Shown: one piece after another, positions 9,415 to 16,346 of the stretch | Position numbering within the stretch: the stretch's first letter is position 1 | Layout of the letters: the number at the start of each line of letters is the position of its first letter | NCBI RefSeq assembly: GCF_005117025.1 | Contig: NZ_SWCO01000001.1 | Coordinates: 310,001 to 374,000 of the forward strand | DNA length: 64,000 bases | Direction: 5' to 3' | Source of the DNA: Alteromonas portus | GTDB lineage: Bacteria > Pseudomonadota > Gammaproteobacteria > Enterobacterales > Alteromonadaceae | Made by a program: the position numbers and the translations under genes | The notes under the pieces: model-generated | Seen by the model: the letters and a program-made list of their open reading frames with translations, nothing else | Told to the model about the DNA's origin: nothing | The model's database searches: none

Positions 9415-10686
9415 GTGGAATTTTTTGAAAGTTATGGCCTAATTCTTATAATCCTTGCCGCTGGCGTCGGTTTCGTCATGGCATGGGGTATTGGAGCGAA
9501 TGACGTTGCCAACGCAATGGGTACGTCAGTAGGTTCTAAAGCTTTAACCATAAAACAAGCTATTATCATTGCAATGATATTTGAGTTTGCTGGTGCCTAC
9601 CTTGCAGGTGGTGAAGTAACGTCTACCATTCGAAAAGGAATTATCGACTCAACCTATTTCATAGACATACCTGAATACCTTGTATTAGGCATGATCTCGT
9701 CACTACTTGCAGCGGGAATTTGGCTAGCAGTAGCGTCGTGGTTGGGGTGGCCTGTATCTACAACTCACTCAATTATCGGTGCAATCATCGGCTTTACGGC
9801 AACTGGCGTCAGCATGGACGCGGTAGCTTGGGACAAAGTGGGTGGTATTGTTGGTAGTTGGGTAGTAACCCCAGCTATTTCAGGCATCATTGCTTATCTT
9901 ATTTTCATGAGCGCGCACAAGCTCATCTTCCAAACAGCCTCACCGTTTGCAAATGCCAAGCGTTATGTGCCGTTTTATATGGCGTTAGCGGGCTTTGTGA
10001 TGTCGCTTGTTACTATTAAGAAGGGCCTTAAACACGTTGGTTTAGAGCTAAGTGCCGTCAACGGATATCTACTGGCTATTGGTATTGCCGTAGCGTTGGG
10101 CTTCTTGGGTAAATGGTTTATCGGCCGTATGAAGTTCAGCGGTTCAGAAGATGCAGACCTACAGGCGGCTAACGTTGAGAAAGTATTCGCACTGCTAATG
10201 GTAGTAACAGCCTGTTGTATGGCGTTTGCCCATGGTTCAAATGATGTAGCTAACGCTATTGGGCCATTGGCTGCGGTAGTTAGCGTAGTAAGTAGTGGCG
10301 GCGAAATTAACTCTAGCACTACGCTTGCACCGTGGATCCTTCCGCTTGGTGGTTTAGGTATTGTTGCGGGTCTTGCGCTATTTGGACATCGCGTTATCAA
10401 GACTATTGGTCAAGGTATTACACACTTAACGCCAAGCCGCGGTTTTGCAGCAGAACTCGCTGCAGCGTGTACGGTAGTTATTGCATCGGGTACAGGTTTG
10501 CCTATTTCGACTACCCAAACACTTGTTGGTGCAGTATTAGGTGTAGGTCTGGCGCGTGGCGTATCAGCGCTTAATCTAGGCATTGTAAGAAATATCGTTG
10601 TATCTTGGATTGTTACTTTGCCTGCAGGCGCAATCCTGTCGATTATTTTCTTCTACATTCTTAAAGCGTCGTTTGGCGTAGCGTAG
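9415..10686 (+). CDS. Inorganic phosphate transporter, Pit family
   Basis: Low-affinity, ion-coupled phosphate permease of the PiT family, 423 residues with about 10-12 hydrophobic segments. It carries the two family signatures GANDVANA (27-34) and HGSNDVANAIGP (from H273), each with the Asn-Asp pair needed for phosphate handling. The start is a GTG preceded by GGGAG. Many Pit genes are paired with a DUF47 PhoU-like gene; here the partner is absent and phoU of the pst operon is the nearest relative. Placement after pst and behind a Pho-box-like site suggests use under low phosphate. Confidence 0.95.
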   Translation: MEFFESYGLILIILAAGVGFVMAWGIGANDVANAMGTSVGSKALTIKQAIIIAMIFEFAGAYLAGGEVTSTIRKGIIDSTYFIDIPEYLVLGMISSLLAAGIWLAVASWLGWPVSTTHSIIGAIIGFTATGVSMDAVAWDKVGGIVGSWVVTPAISGIIAYLIFMSAHKLIFQTASPFANAKRYVPFYMALAGFVMSLVTIKKGLKHVGLELSAVNGYLLAIGIAVALGFLGKWFIGRMKFSGSEDADLQAANVEKVFALLMVVTACCMAFAHGSNDVANAIGPLAAVVSVVSSGGEINSSTTLAPWILPLGGLGIVAGLALFGHRVIKTIGQGITHLTPSRGFAAELAAACTVVIASGTGLPISTTQTLVGAVLGVGLARGVSALNLGIVRNIVVSWIVTLPAGAILSIIFFYILKASFGVA

Positions 10687-10730
10687 AACATAGCGTTAAT
10701 AAACGTCTGCATAAGGCGAAGAGAATTAAA

Positions 10731-10765
10731 AAAGGCCGTGCTTGAAGTGAAGCACGGCCTTTTTG
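10731..10765. terminator. Bidirectional terminator between pit and uspE
   Basis: AAAGGCCGTGCTT and AAGCACGGCCTTTTT form a near-perfect hairpin with a tract of Ts on one side and As on the other, placed between two convergent genes. Confidence 0.9.
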
Positions 10766-10782
10766 TTTGTGGAATGTTTTCT

Positions 10783-11760
10783 TTAATCAATAGAGATAGG
10801 CGTTTCAAAGCCTCGGGGTTTAACACCCACAACGGCACACTTGAGCTGATGGATTGTTTCTTCTGCGGTGTCACCCATGATATAGCCCGGAACGCCTAAA
10901 CGCGCCACTGTGCCCATTACAATAATGTCGGTATCAAGGGACGTGGTAGTGGCTGCAATTTCTCTTCTAGGGTAACCGTGAACAATGTGCTTCTGAGGTT
11001 TTAAATACTCTAATACATTGTCATCCAATTCATTACCTAGTTCTTCAAGTAGTTTGTCTAGTTCCGTTTCGCGCTCGGCATGAATTTTTGCAAGGTCGGT
11101 TTCCATTCTGTCGTTATCAACCGATATAAAACCGTCTCTTGCTATGTTCTCAGGAACCGCATCGAAAACGTGAACAATGTGCAGCTGTGCAAACTCCAGC
11201 AAGGCTATTTGGCTTGCGTGACGTAAAATGTCGCGGTTAAGGTCGCGTCTAATTGACACTTCGTGCTGTGGGTAGTGATAGTTCAAGTCCAAGGCCGCAA
11301 CTACATTTTTGTACTGACTGCGAGGCTTATGATTAATGATCCATACCGGGCAAGGGCACTTACGGAATAAACGCATATCTAAGCTTCCGAATAATTTATC
11401 TAGAAAGCTCTCTTCTGCCCGTTTAATCACTAAATCGATATTGTTCTTTTTGACATAACGCACAACGTCAATAAGGGGCTGACCTACCGTTACCGCGGTA
11501 GCTACCGGATAGTGTTTCCCCCAACTCTCAGCTTGTTCTTTTAACCAATGCTTAGCTTGAGTTTCCATGGTTTGCTGAGAATCAACGTAAGAGAAAGACT
11601 CCATGACCATACTGGCGTTGGGTGGCAAAGATTCTAGCGAAAGCATAATGGTAAGCGAGGCTTGGTGTGCTTTGGCGATATGCAGTGCTTGGGCCACTGT
11701 ATCATCTTGACGATGGGAGTCGCTCAATACACATAAAATGTTCTTATAATGTCCTTTCAT
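10783..11760 (-). CDS. uspE: Universal stress protein UspE
   Basis: Tandem-domain universal stress protein, 325 residues, matching UspE (about 316 in E. coli). The first Usp domain starts KNILCVLSDS; the second starts near residue 150 (SQYKNVVAALDL) and ends in MGTVARLGVPGYIMGDTAEE, the glycine-rich loop region of ATP-binding Usp proteins. GAGGG lies 5 nt before the ATG. UspE is linked to resistance to DNA damage and oxidative stress and to motility or adhesion in E. coli. The neighbour oxyR is divergent across a 332-bp gap. Confidence 0.93.
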   Translation of the reverse strand: MKGHYKNILCVLSDSHRQDDTVAQALHIAKAHQASLTIMLSLESLPPNASMVMESFSYVDSQQTMETQAKHWLKEQAESWGKHYPVATAVTVGQPLIDVVRYVKKNNIDLVIKRAEESFLDKLFGSLDMRLFRKCPCPVWIINHKPRSQYKNVVAALDLNYHYPQHEVSIRRDLNRDILRHASQIALLEFAQLHIVHVFDAVPENIARDGFISVDNDRMETDLAKIHAERETELDKLLEELGNELDDNVLEYLKPQKHIVHGYPRREIAATTTSLDTDIIVMGTVARLGVPGYIMGDTAEETIHQLKCAVVGVKPRGFETPISID

Positions 11761-12092
11761 ACTGCCCTCAATAGTTAGTCGCTCTATTGACTGAATGATA
11801 CAAGAGCGGGTCTTACTTCGCTGTAAAGATATGCGGGAACTAACGCTTTATTTTAATCCTAACGCTACTTCAGGGGCCTTTCCAGCGGGAAATGATAAAT
11901 TCTTAAAAGCTTCTTATAGATAATGAAATAAAGATAATTATTACTTCTGTCTTCGAGGTTAGGTACGCGCGGCTGTGGGTATTAGAGGAAAGTCCAAGAT
12001 ATCCATGGGTATGAACCCTAGGCGCTATTTAATCTTTATGTTAGATTAATCCAATATTTTTTAATCCCTTTTTGAACAATTGTGAGATACCC
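11761..12092. other. uspE-oxyR divergent intergenic region
   Basis: 332 bp holding promoters for both divergent genes. Near oxyR it contains the inverted repeat TTAATCT-N7-AGATTAA and a small GGGT-ATGA-ACCC hairpin. No further gene was recognised. Confidence 0.5.
12029..12049. promoter_or_regulatory. Inverted repeat upstream of oxyR
   Basis: TTAATCT and AGATTAA are perfect 7-bp arms separated by 7 bp, about 45 bp upstream of the oxyR start. LysR-type regulators often bind such dyads and autoregulate. It does not fit the full four-part OxyR consensus, so the assignment is tentative. Confidence 0.35.
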
Positions 12093-13001
12093 ATGAAATG
12101 GCCTAATCTTAAGCATCTACACTATTTGGTGACGCTACATCAAGAGCAACACTTTCATCGTGCTGCCCAGCGCTGTAATGTAAGTCAGTCAACATTGAGT
12201 ACGGCCATTCAGAATCTAGAAGAGCACTTCGGAAGCCAGCTTCTTGAACGTGAACATAAAACCTTTGTGTTTACTTCATTAGGTTTGGATATTGTTGAGC
12301 GCAGTAAGGTGCTACTTCAAGAGGCGGGCGAGCTAGTAGAGTACGCGCAAAACGCCGGTAACTGGCAACGAGGTACGTTAAAGTTAGGCGTTATTCCAAC
12401 CATCGCGCCTTTTTTGTTTGAAGGTATGCTTGGGGCTTTTTCTACGTTTTTGCCTGAGATCAATTTAGAAATGCAGGAAGACACGACTGAAAAGTTACTT
12501 CAGCAGTTGACCGACGGCAGATTAGACTTACTGATCTTAGCGCTGCCCATGGAAACCCCAGGGTGTAAACAAATGATTTTGGGTCACGACCCGTTTCACC
12601 TTATTGCTCATGAAGACATGGCTGAGCAGCTACCTAATCCTGTCGACATTTCAACCTTGCCTAAAAAGAGTATTTTCTTACTTCAGCAAGAACATTGTAT
12701 GACCGGGCATGCGGTGAGCGCGTGTAACCTTCAGCATAGTGACCAGATTAGCAGCGTGGCGGCAAGCAGCTTGTATACTTTGGTCCAGTTGGCGAATAGC
12801 AAAATGGGCTACACCTTCTTACCTGAACTAGCTATTAATCAATCCATTCTTGAGCACACTGGCCTTAAAAGCTTTCCAGCTGAGGAACAGGGATTTCGTG
12901 AAATTGGCTTAGTATGGCGTTCAGGCACAACACGTATGCAGCTGTTTCGCCGTATCGGCGAAATTATCTCGCCACTGTTACCCATTCCCACATTAAAATA
13001 G
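12093..13001 (+). CDS. oxyR: Hydrogen peroxide sensor and regulator OxyR
   Basis: LysR-type regulator of 302 residues. The N-terminal winged helix-turn-helix is KHLHYLVTLHQEQHFHRAAQRC followed by NVSQSTLSTAIQNLEE. The two redox cysteines sit in EHCMTGHAVSAC (C202 and C211), with 8 residues between them as in E. coli OxyR C199/C208, so it should sense peroxide by a disulfide switch. I chose this ATG (MKWPNLKHLHY) rather than an upstream TTG because it gives the normal OxyR N-terminus. OxyR typically activates catalase, Ahp and Dps genes, none of which are adjacent. It is followed by its own terminator. Confidence 0.95.
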   Translation: MKWPNLKHLHYLVTLHQEQHFHRAAQRCNVSQSTLSTAIQNLEEHFGSQLLEREHKTFVFTSLGLDIVERSKVLLQEAGELVEYAQNAGNWQRGTLKLGVIPTIAPFLFEGMLGAFSTFLPEINLEMQEDTTEKLLQQLTDGRLDLLILALPMETPGCKQMILGHDPFHLIAHEDMAEQLPNPVDISTLPKKSIFLLQQEHCMTGHAVSACNLQHSDQISSVAASSLYTLVQLANSKMGYTFLPELAINQSILEHTGLKSFPAEEQGFREIGLVWRSGTTRMQLFRRIGEIISPLLPIPTLK

Positions 13002-13029
13002 CGTTAGCGCTATCTTTGGCATTTAACCA

Positions 13030-13066
13030 AAGCGGTTGAACTATTGTGTTCAGCCGCTTTTTTATT
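13030..13066 (+). terminator. oxyR terminator
   Basis: AGCGGTTGAAC and GTTCAGCCGCT form an 11-bp stem (one G-U) followed by TTTTTTA, 29 nt after the oxyR stop. Confidence 0.88.
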
Positions 13067-13087
13067 GCTGACGTAAGTAATTATCTT

Positions 13088-13405
13088 GTGCGTTCCCCAA
13101 AGAGAAGTTTTGCATCCTCCATCTATGCGGATTTGTATAAAGCACAGCAGCAGCAAGCTTACAAAACGTTTCTGGCTGGTTTTGAGTCGGGCATGAGCGA
13201 GACCTTATGCAGAGTCGGTTCAGGGTTACGTGGTCTGCCAGAGAATGAACATATCAGTATGGTGCTTAAGGATTTTGAAATAAGCGAGAGCAGAGAGCGC
13301 AAAGACCGAATTTATGTATTTACTCGTGCTGACATAGTGCGCTGTGTTCAAGAAAAAATAGACGCGAATAAACTTCTCACTAACGCTAACGTCTACCAGT
13401 TTTAA
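13088..13405 (+). CDS. Small protein of unknown function
   Basis: About 105 residues, with no family recognised. The frame is open further upstream to a GTG at 13046, but that start lies inside the oxyR terminator hairpin. I therefore prefer the GTG at 13088 (VRSPKRSFASSIYADLYKAQ read as M); no strong ribosome-binding site supports either start. The protein is charged and soluble, with a likely helical middle (YADLYKAQQQQAYKTFLAGF) and a C-terminal half EISESRERKDRIYVFTRADI. It ends just before a convergent terminator-like hairpin shared with the phosphatase gene. It may be real because the frame stays open over 120 codons; expression is unproven. Confidence 0.5.
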   Translation: MRSPKRSFASSIYADLYKAQQQQAYKTFLAGFESGMSETLCRVGSGLRGLPENEHISMVLKDFEISESRERKDRIYVFTRADIVRCVQEKIDANKLLTNANVYQF

Positions 13406-13472
13406 CTAAAGATGCGTGGCGCCACTTGCCATGGTAGCGCTGGTACTCAAAAATGCGTTGGGCATTAAAATA

Positions 13473-13517
13473 AACGCGCGCTTTTGTTGATGAGCGTTAT
13501 TAACAAAAGCGCGTTTT
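13473..13517. terminator. Convergent terminator hairpin
   Basis: GCGCTTTTGTT and AACAAAAGCGC are perfect 11-bp arms around a 13-nt loop, with a TTTT tail on the plus strand, between two convergent genes. Confidence 0.7.
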
Positions 13518-13524
13518 CATTGGC

Positions 13525-14043
13525 CTACATTTTTGGAGCAATATGCCCTAGTTCAGCTGCCCACGTAAGTTCTGATCGCAAAAGGTTATTTGCTGCGTTA
13601 GCGCCAAAGCTGTGTAGCGCGTTATAGGCACTATTCGATGGAATTCGGCAATAGTGGCAAAGTGCATAGAACAACAGGCTGCAACGATGCTGAGAACCAT
13701 CACAGTGCAGATAAATCTTCGCTCCCTCCGTCAACATTTGAGATAACTCATGCAGATATTGATGGAGATGCACGTCTTCGGTGGGCGTTTCTGACGACGG
13801 GTGAACAAAAGGAACCCATAGCCATTCTAGCCCGGTTGCTACAGCATTGTCGCGAATTACAGGTGCATGTTCTTCGCTGGTTTGTACCGTTGCAATATGG
13901 GTAACATCCAGCAACTTAAGGCGTTCAAAGTCACTTTCGACGGTTTTTTTTCCCAAGCATATTTGCCCCGCGCGCAGTGAAAACCACGCGATATTCTTCG
14001 AGGTTGCGAGTGCGCTATTTTCTTTTTTCTCAGCGTTTTGCAT
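13525..14043 (-). CDS. Dual-specificity-phosphatase-like protein
   Basis: A 172-residue soluble protein with the Cys-based phosphatase P-loop HCDGSQHRCS (nucleophile C114, R120), the CX5R signature of protein tyrosine and dual-specificity phosphatases. Upstream segments FERLKLLDVTHIATV and WLWVPFVHPSSET resemble the DSP fold and the general-acid loop region. The substrate is unknown. It is a single gene between a convergent small gene and a co-directional hemolysin III-family gene 24 nt upstream, which may share its transcript. The ATG start gives a short polar N-terminus. Confidence 0.82.
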   Translation of the reverse strand: MQNAEKKENSALATSKNIAWFSLRAGQICLGKKTVESDFERLKLLDVTHIATVQTSEEHAPVIRDNAVATGLEWLWVPFVHPSSETPTEDVHLHQYLHELSQMLTEGAKIYLHCDGSQHRCSLLFYALCHYCRIPSNSAYNALHSFGANAANNLLRSELTWAAELGHIAPKM

Positions 14044-14067
14044 AGATGCGTTATCTAAGACCTTTTG

Positions 14068-14724
14068 TTAAACGACAAAATAATAAATAGAAAAGTAATG
14101 GCAGCTACATCCGCCAATAACGAACAAGTGCCAAATTGCATGGGTGTACTTTACCTTTTTTGCTACATAAAAACACACGCCTACGCTGAAACATAGCCCA
14201 CCTGCTATCAATAACCATAGTCCAGCACCTGGGAGTGCAACATAGAGTGGGTAAATAAGGCCTAGGGCAATCCAGCCCATTAGTAAATAAGTCATTACGG
14301 ACACTTTTGGGAAACGGTGCTGCGCTATGAGCTTAAACGCCACACCACCAATTGCCAAGCTCCAGATAATCGCGGTCATGGCAATCCCCAACACGCCACC
14401 AATCGAAACCAGTAACAATGGTGTGTAAGTACCCGCTATCAATAAATATATTGCACTGTGGTCGAATAGTTTAAGCCAGCCCTTTGCTTTGTGATGAGAT
14501 ATAGCGTGGTAAAGTGTAGAACTCAGAAAAACGAGGATGAGGGTAGAGCCGTAAATAGCGGCCGTGATAACCGTTAATGTATCTTCAGCGCGGTACAGCA
14601 TAAATATCAAACCTACGATAGCGGCAATAAAGCCTATACCGTGAGTGATGCTGTTTAGCCATTCTTCTAAAACGGAGTAAGCTTTGGCAGAAATAGCCTT
14701 TGTCTGTTCCTTTACATCTGTCAT
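14068..14724 (-). CDS. Hemolysin III / PAQR-family membrane protein
   Basis: 218 residues with about seven hydrophobic segments, of the YqfA/TrhA hemolysin III family. Conserved features are EEWLNSITHGIGFIAAI near the N-terminus, SSTLYHAISHH, LFDHSAIYLLIAGTYTP and the final THAIWHLFVIGG; the spaced His, Asp and Ser residues form the metal site of PAQR proteins. The ATG is chosen because CAGGAGACGTG precedes it. The usual C-terminal GGxxCHFxA ending is altered here to GGCSCHYFSIYYFVV. Family members affect membrane energy or fluidity in E. coli; true haemolytic activity is not implied. Confidence 0.92.
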   Translation of the reverse strand: MTDVKEQTKAISAKAYSVLEEWLNSITHGIGFIAAIVGLIFMLYRAEDTLTVITAAIYGSTLILVFLSSTLYHAISHHKAKGWLKLFDHSAIYLLIAGTYTPLLLVSIGGVLGIAMTAIIWSLAIGGVAFKLIAQHRFPKVSVMTYLLMGWIALGLIYPLYVALPGAGLWLLIAGGLCFSVGVCFYVAKKVKYTHAIWHLFVIGGCSCHYFSIYYFVV

Positions 14725-15063
14725 CACGTCTCCTGTTTTGCAATCAGTAGAGATATGCGCTCCTCTTATTTGTCTATTTGCATAGCTATGACAATTATAG
14801 CGCACACTTGTTCGCTCAATATGAAAATATTAACAGAAAACGTCAATAGGCTGATGACAATAATGTTACAAAAAAAGCTCATAATACCAACCCGCATAGA
14901 TAATTGCCCACTCAGAAGGCACTAAGACGCTTGCCAAGCTTTCCCAAAGGGCAAGTTTAAAGTGTCTGTACTCTTTGCTATGTCACCTTGATATAGAACC
15001 ATTATACCTGCGGTAATATGCCGCGATTCCGAACATTTTAACTCTCGCTGAGTAGGTGATTAT
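14725..15063. other. Intergenic region filled by a MITE-like element
   Basis: 339 bp between two minus-strand genes. The first part holds the promoter region of the hemolysin III-family gene. The rest is the MITE-like repeat listed separately. No protein gene was recognised. Confidence 0.6.
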
Positions 15064-15068
15064 TTATT
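14882..15068. repeat. MITE-like element with imperfect terminal inverted repeats
   Basis: The left arm TAGATAATTGCCCACTCAG (14897-14915) is the reverse complement, at 15 of 19 positions, of the right arm CTGAGTAGGTGATTATTTA (15048-15066). The left outer end reads AATACCAACCCGCATA, which resembles the termini of short interspersed repeats I recall from Alteromonadales genomes. The matching right outer end is missing, and the right arm ends at the ohrR stop codon. There is no coding capacity. It may be a truncated non-autonomous element; copies elsewhere would confirm it. Confidence 0.5.
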
Positions 15069-15504
15069 CACCTGTATTTTCGAAACAACCGCCTAATTTG
15101 TCCAAAAGATTCTTTAGCGTACGGCTTTCTTCTGCGCTCATACCATTGAATTTACACAGCATCTGCGCAGGCACGCCTTCTGCTATGGCTTTCTTTTCCT
15201 TGCCCGCTTCAGTGAGTTGAACGCGCTTAACGCGTTTGTCGGCTTTATCCTTGGCGACAATTAGGAAGTCTTTGTCTTGAAGCTTTTTAAGAATGAGTGA
15301 CATTGCGCCACCGTCTATCGCTGTTCTCTCTAGAAGTTCGGCAATGGTAATACCGTCATTTTCCCACAGCGCCATTAAAGTTACATATTGAGGGTAGGTG
15401 ATATCTAGCGCTTTAAGAAGAGGGCGATATGCGCGAGTAAATGCATTAGACAGTGTATAAAAACGGTGGCAAAGCTGATTTTCCAACTTCAATAATTCTG
15501 ACAT
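15064..15504 (-). CDS. ohrR: Organic-hydroperoxide sensor OhrR (MarR family)
   Basis: 146-residue MarR-family repressor. The N-terminus LENQLCHRFYTLSNAFTRAYRPLLKAL with LDITYPQY is the OhrR signature; C12 is the conserved peroxidatic cysteine. The winged helix follows (TIAELLERTAIDGGAMSLILKKL and DKRVKRVQLTEAGKE). Oxidation of C12 by organic peroxides should release DNA and derepress ohr, which is divergent 140 bp away. Two palindromes resembling OhrR operators lie between them. A second cysteine (C126 region, LCKF) and another near the C-terminus could form mixed disulfides, as in two-Cys OhrR proteins. The 3' end abuts the MITE-like element. Confidence 0.94.
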   Translation of the reverse strand: MSELLKLENQLCHRFYTLSNAFTRAYRPLLKALDITYPQYVTLMALWENDGITIAELLERTAIDGGAMSLILKKLQDKDFLIVAKDKADKRVKRVQLTEAGKEKKAIAEGVPAQMLCKFNGMSAEESRTLKNLLDKLGGCFENTGE

Positions 15505-15547
15505 AACGCTTACCCCTTATCGATACTGCTTTTTGTTTTTAACTAAT

Positions 15548-15563
15548 ATTTTGCATACAAAAT
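15548..15563. promoter_or_regulatory. OhrR operator candidate 1
   Basis: ATTTTGCATACAAAAT, a near-perfect palindrome whose TTGCATACAA-type core is like known OhrR boxes. It lies just upstream of ohrR and probably mediates autorepression. Confidence 0.7.
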
Positions 15564-15595
15564 ACTTGATCTGCAAGTTCGTTTGGTGATAATTT

Positions 15596-15615
15596 ATTTT
15601 GCATGCAAAGTATTT
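15596..15615. promoter_or_regulatory. OhrR operator candidate 2
   Basis: ATTTTGCATGCAAAGTATTT repeats the first operator with its TTTGCATGCAAA palindrome, 48 bp away and about 30 bp upstream of the ohr start. Its position suits repression of ohr. Confidence 0.72.
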
Positions 15616-15644
15616 GTTTGAATAAACCAATGAGGAAAGTAACC

Positions 15645-16073
15645 ATGCATAAGCTTCAACAAGTCATCTATACAGGAAGTGCAACAGCAACAGGCGGTCG
15701 CGAAGGCACTGCGAAATCAAGTGATGGCAAGCTAGAACTTAAACTTTCGACACCCAAAGAGTTAGGTGGTGCTGGCGGAGAAGGTACAAACCCAGAACAA
15801 TTGTTCGCAGCGGGCTATTCGGCGTGTTTTATCGGTGCACTTAAGCATGTAGCCGCATCGCAAAAAATTAAGCTGTCCGATGACATTAGCGTAACTGGCG
15901 ACGTAGCAATTGGCCCTATTGAACAAGGCTTTGCTATTGCAGTGAAACTGACAGTAGATTTAGGCGATATGGATAAGACACAAGCACAAAGTTTAGTGAA
16001 TGCTGCCCATCAAGTATGCCCGTATTCAAATGCGACCCGCGGCAACATCGAAGTAGATATTACCTTAGCGTAA
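15645..16073 (+). CDS. ohr: Organic hydroperoxide resistance protein Ohr
   Basis: 142-residue thiol peroxidase of the Ohr/OsmC family that reduces organic hydroperoxides. The catalytic cysteines are C61 (GYSACFIGALKHVA) and C125 (HQVCPYSNATRGN), in the canonical Ohr contexts. The start MHKLQQVIYTGSATATGGREG is set by TGAGGAAAG 6-7 nt upstream; an upstream in-frame ATG lies inside operator 2 and would add 14 atypical residues. It is regulated by the divergent ohrR. Confidence 0.97.
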   Translation: MHKLQQVIYTGSATATGGREGTAKSSDGKLELKLSTPKELGGAGGEGTNPEQLFAAGYSACFIGALKHVAASQKIKLSDDISVTGDVAIGPIEQGFAIAVKLTVDLGDMDKTQAQSLVNAAHQVCPYSNATRGNIEVDITLA

Positions 16074-16094
16074 TCACAAGGTAGCAGCTTCAGT

Positions 16095-16126
16095 AATTGC
16101 TCCCGCCTTAGCGGGCGCAATTATTT
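16095..16126 (+). terminator. ohr terminator
   Basis: AATTGCTCCCGC and GCGGGCGCAATT form a 12-bp stem with one mismatch and a CTTA loop, followed by ATTTGT. Confidence 0.65.
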
Positions 16127-16346
16127 GTGCTCAACGCTTTTTTCCTTTGAAAGCGAAGCGTCAGTTTCAGCAGTTAGGCTACAGCAATTTGATATTGAAA
16201 TAATGCATCAAGTTTCGCTGTACTGTTATAGGAACATAAGGTTTTGAATTATAGCGCACGTAAATAGCAGCTCTTCGAATTAGAGTCGCCAGTTATATAG
16301 CAGATTGATACACTGGGTTTGTATCAATCATCCTTTAGGAAGTTAT

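Noticed and set aside
9975..10400. 141-codon minus-strand frame inside pit
   Set aside because: Shadow of a clearly conserved membrane protein gene; low-complexity composition and no ribosome-binding site.
11984..12000. GAGGAAAGTCC, the core motif of bacterial RNase P RNA
   Set aside because: Only about 100 bp remain before oxyR, and the other conserved RNase P RNA elements and 3' domain are absent. Chance match.
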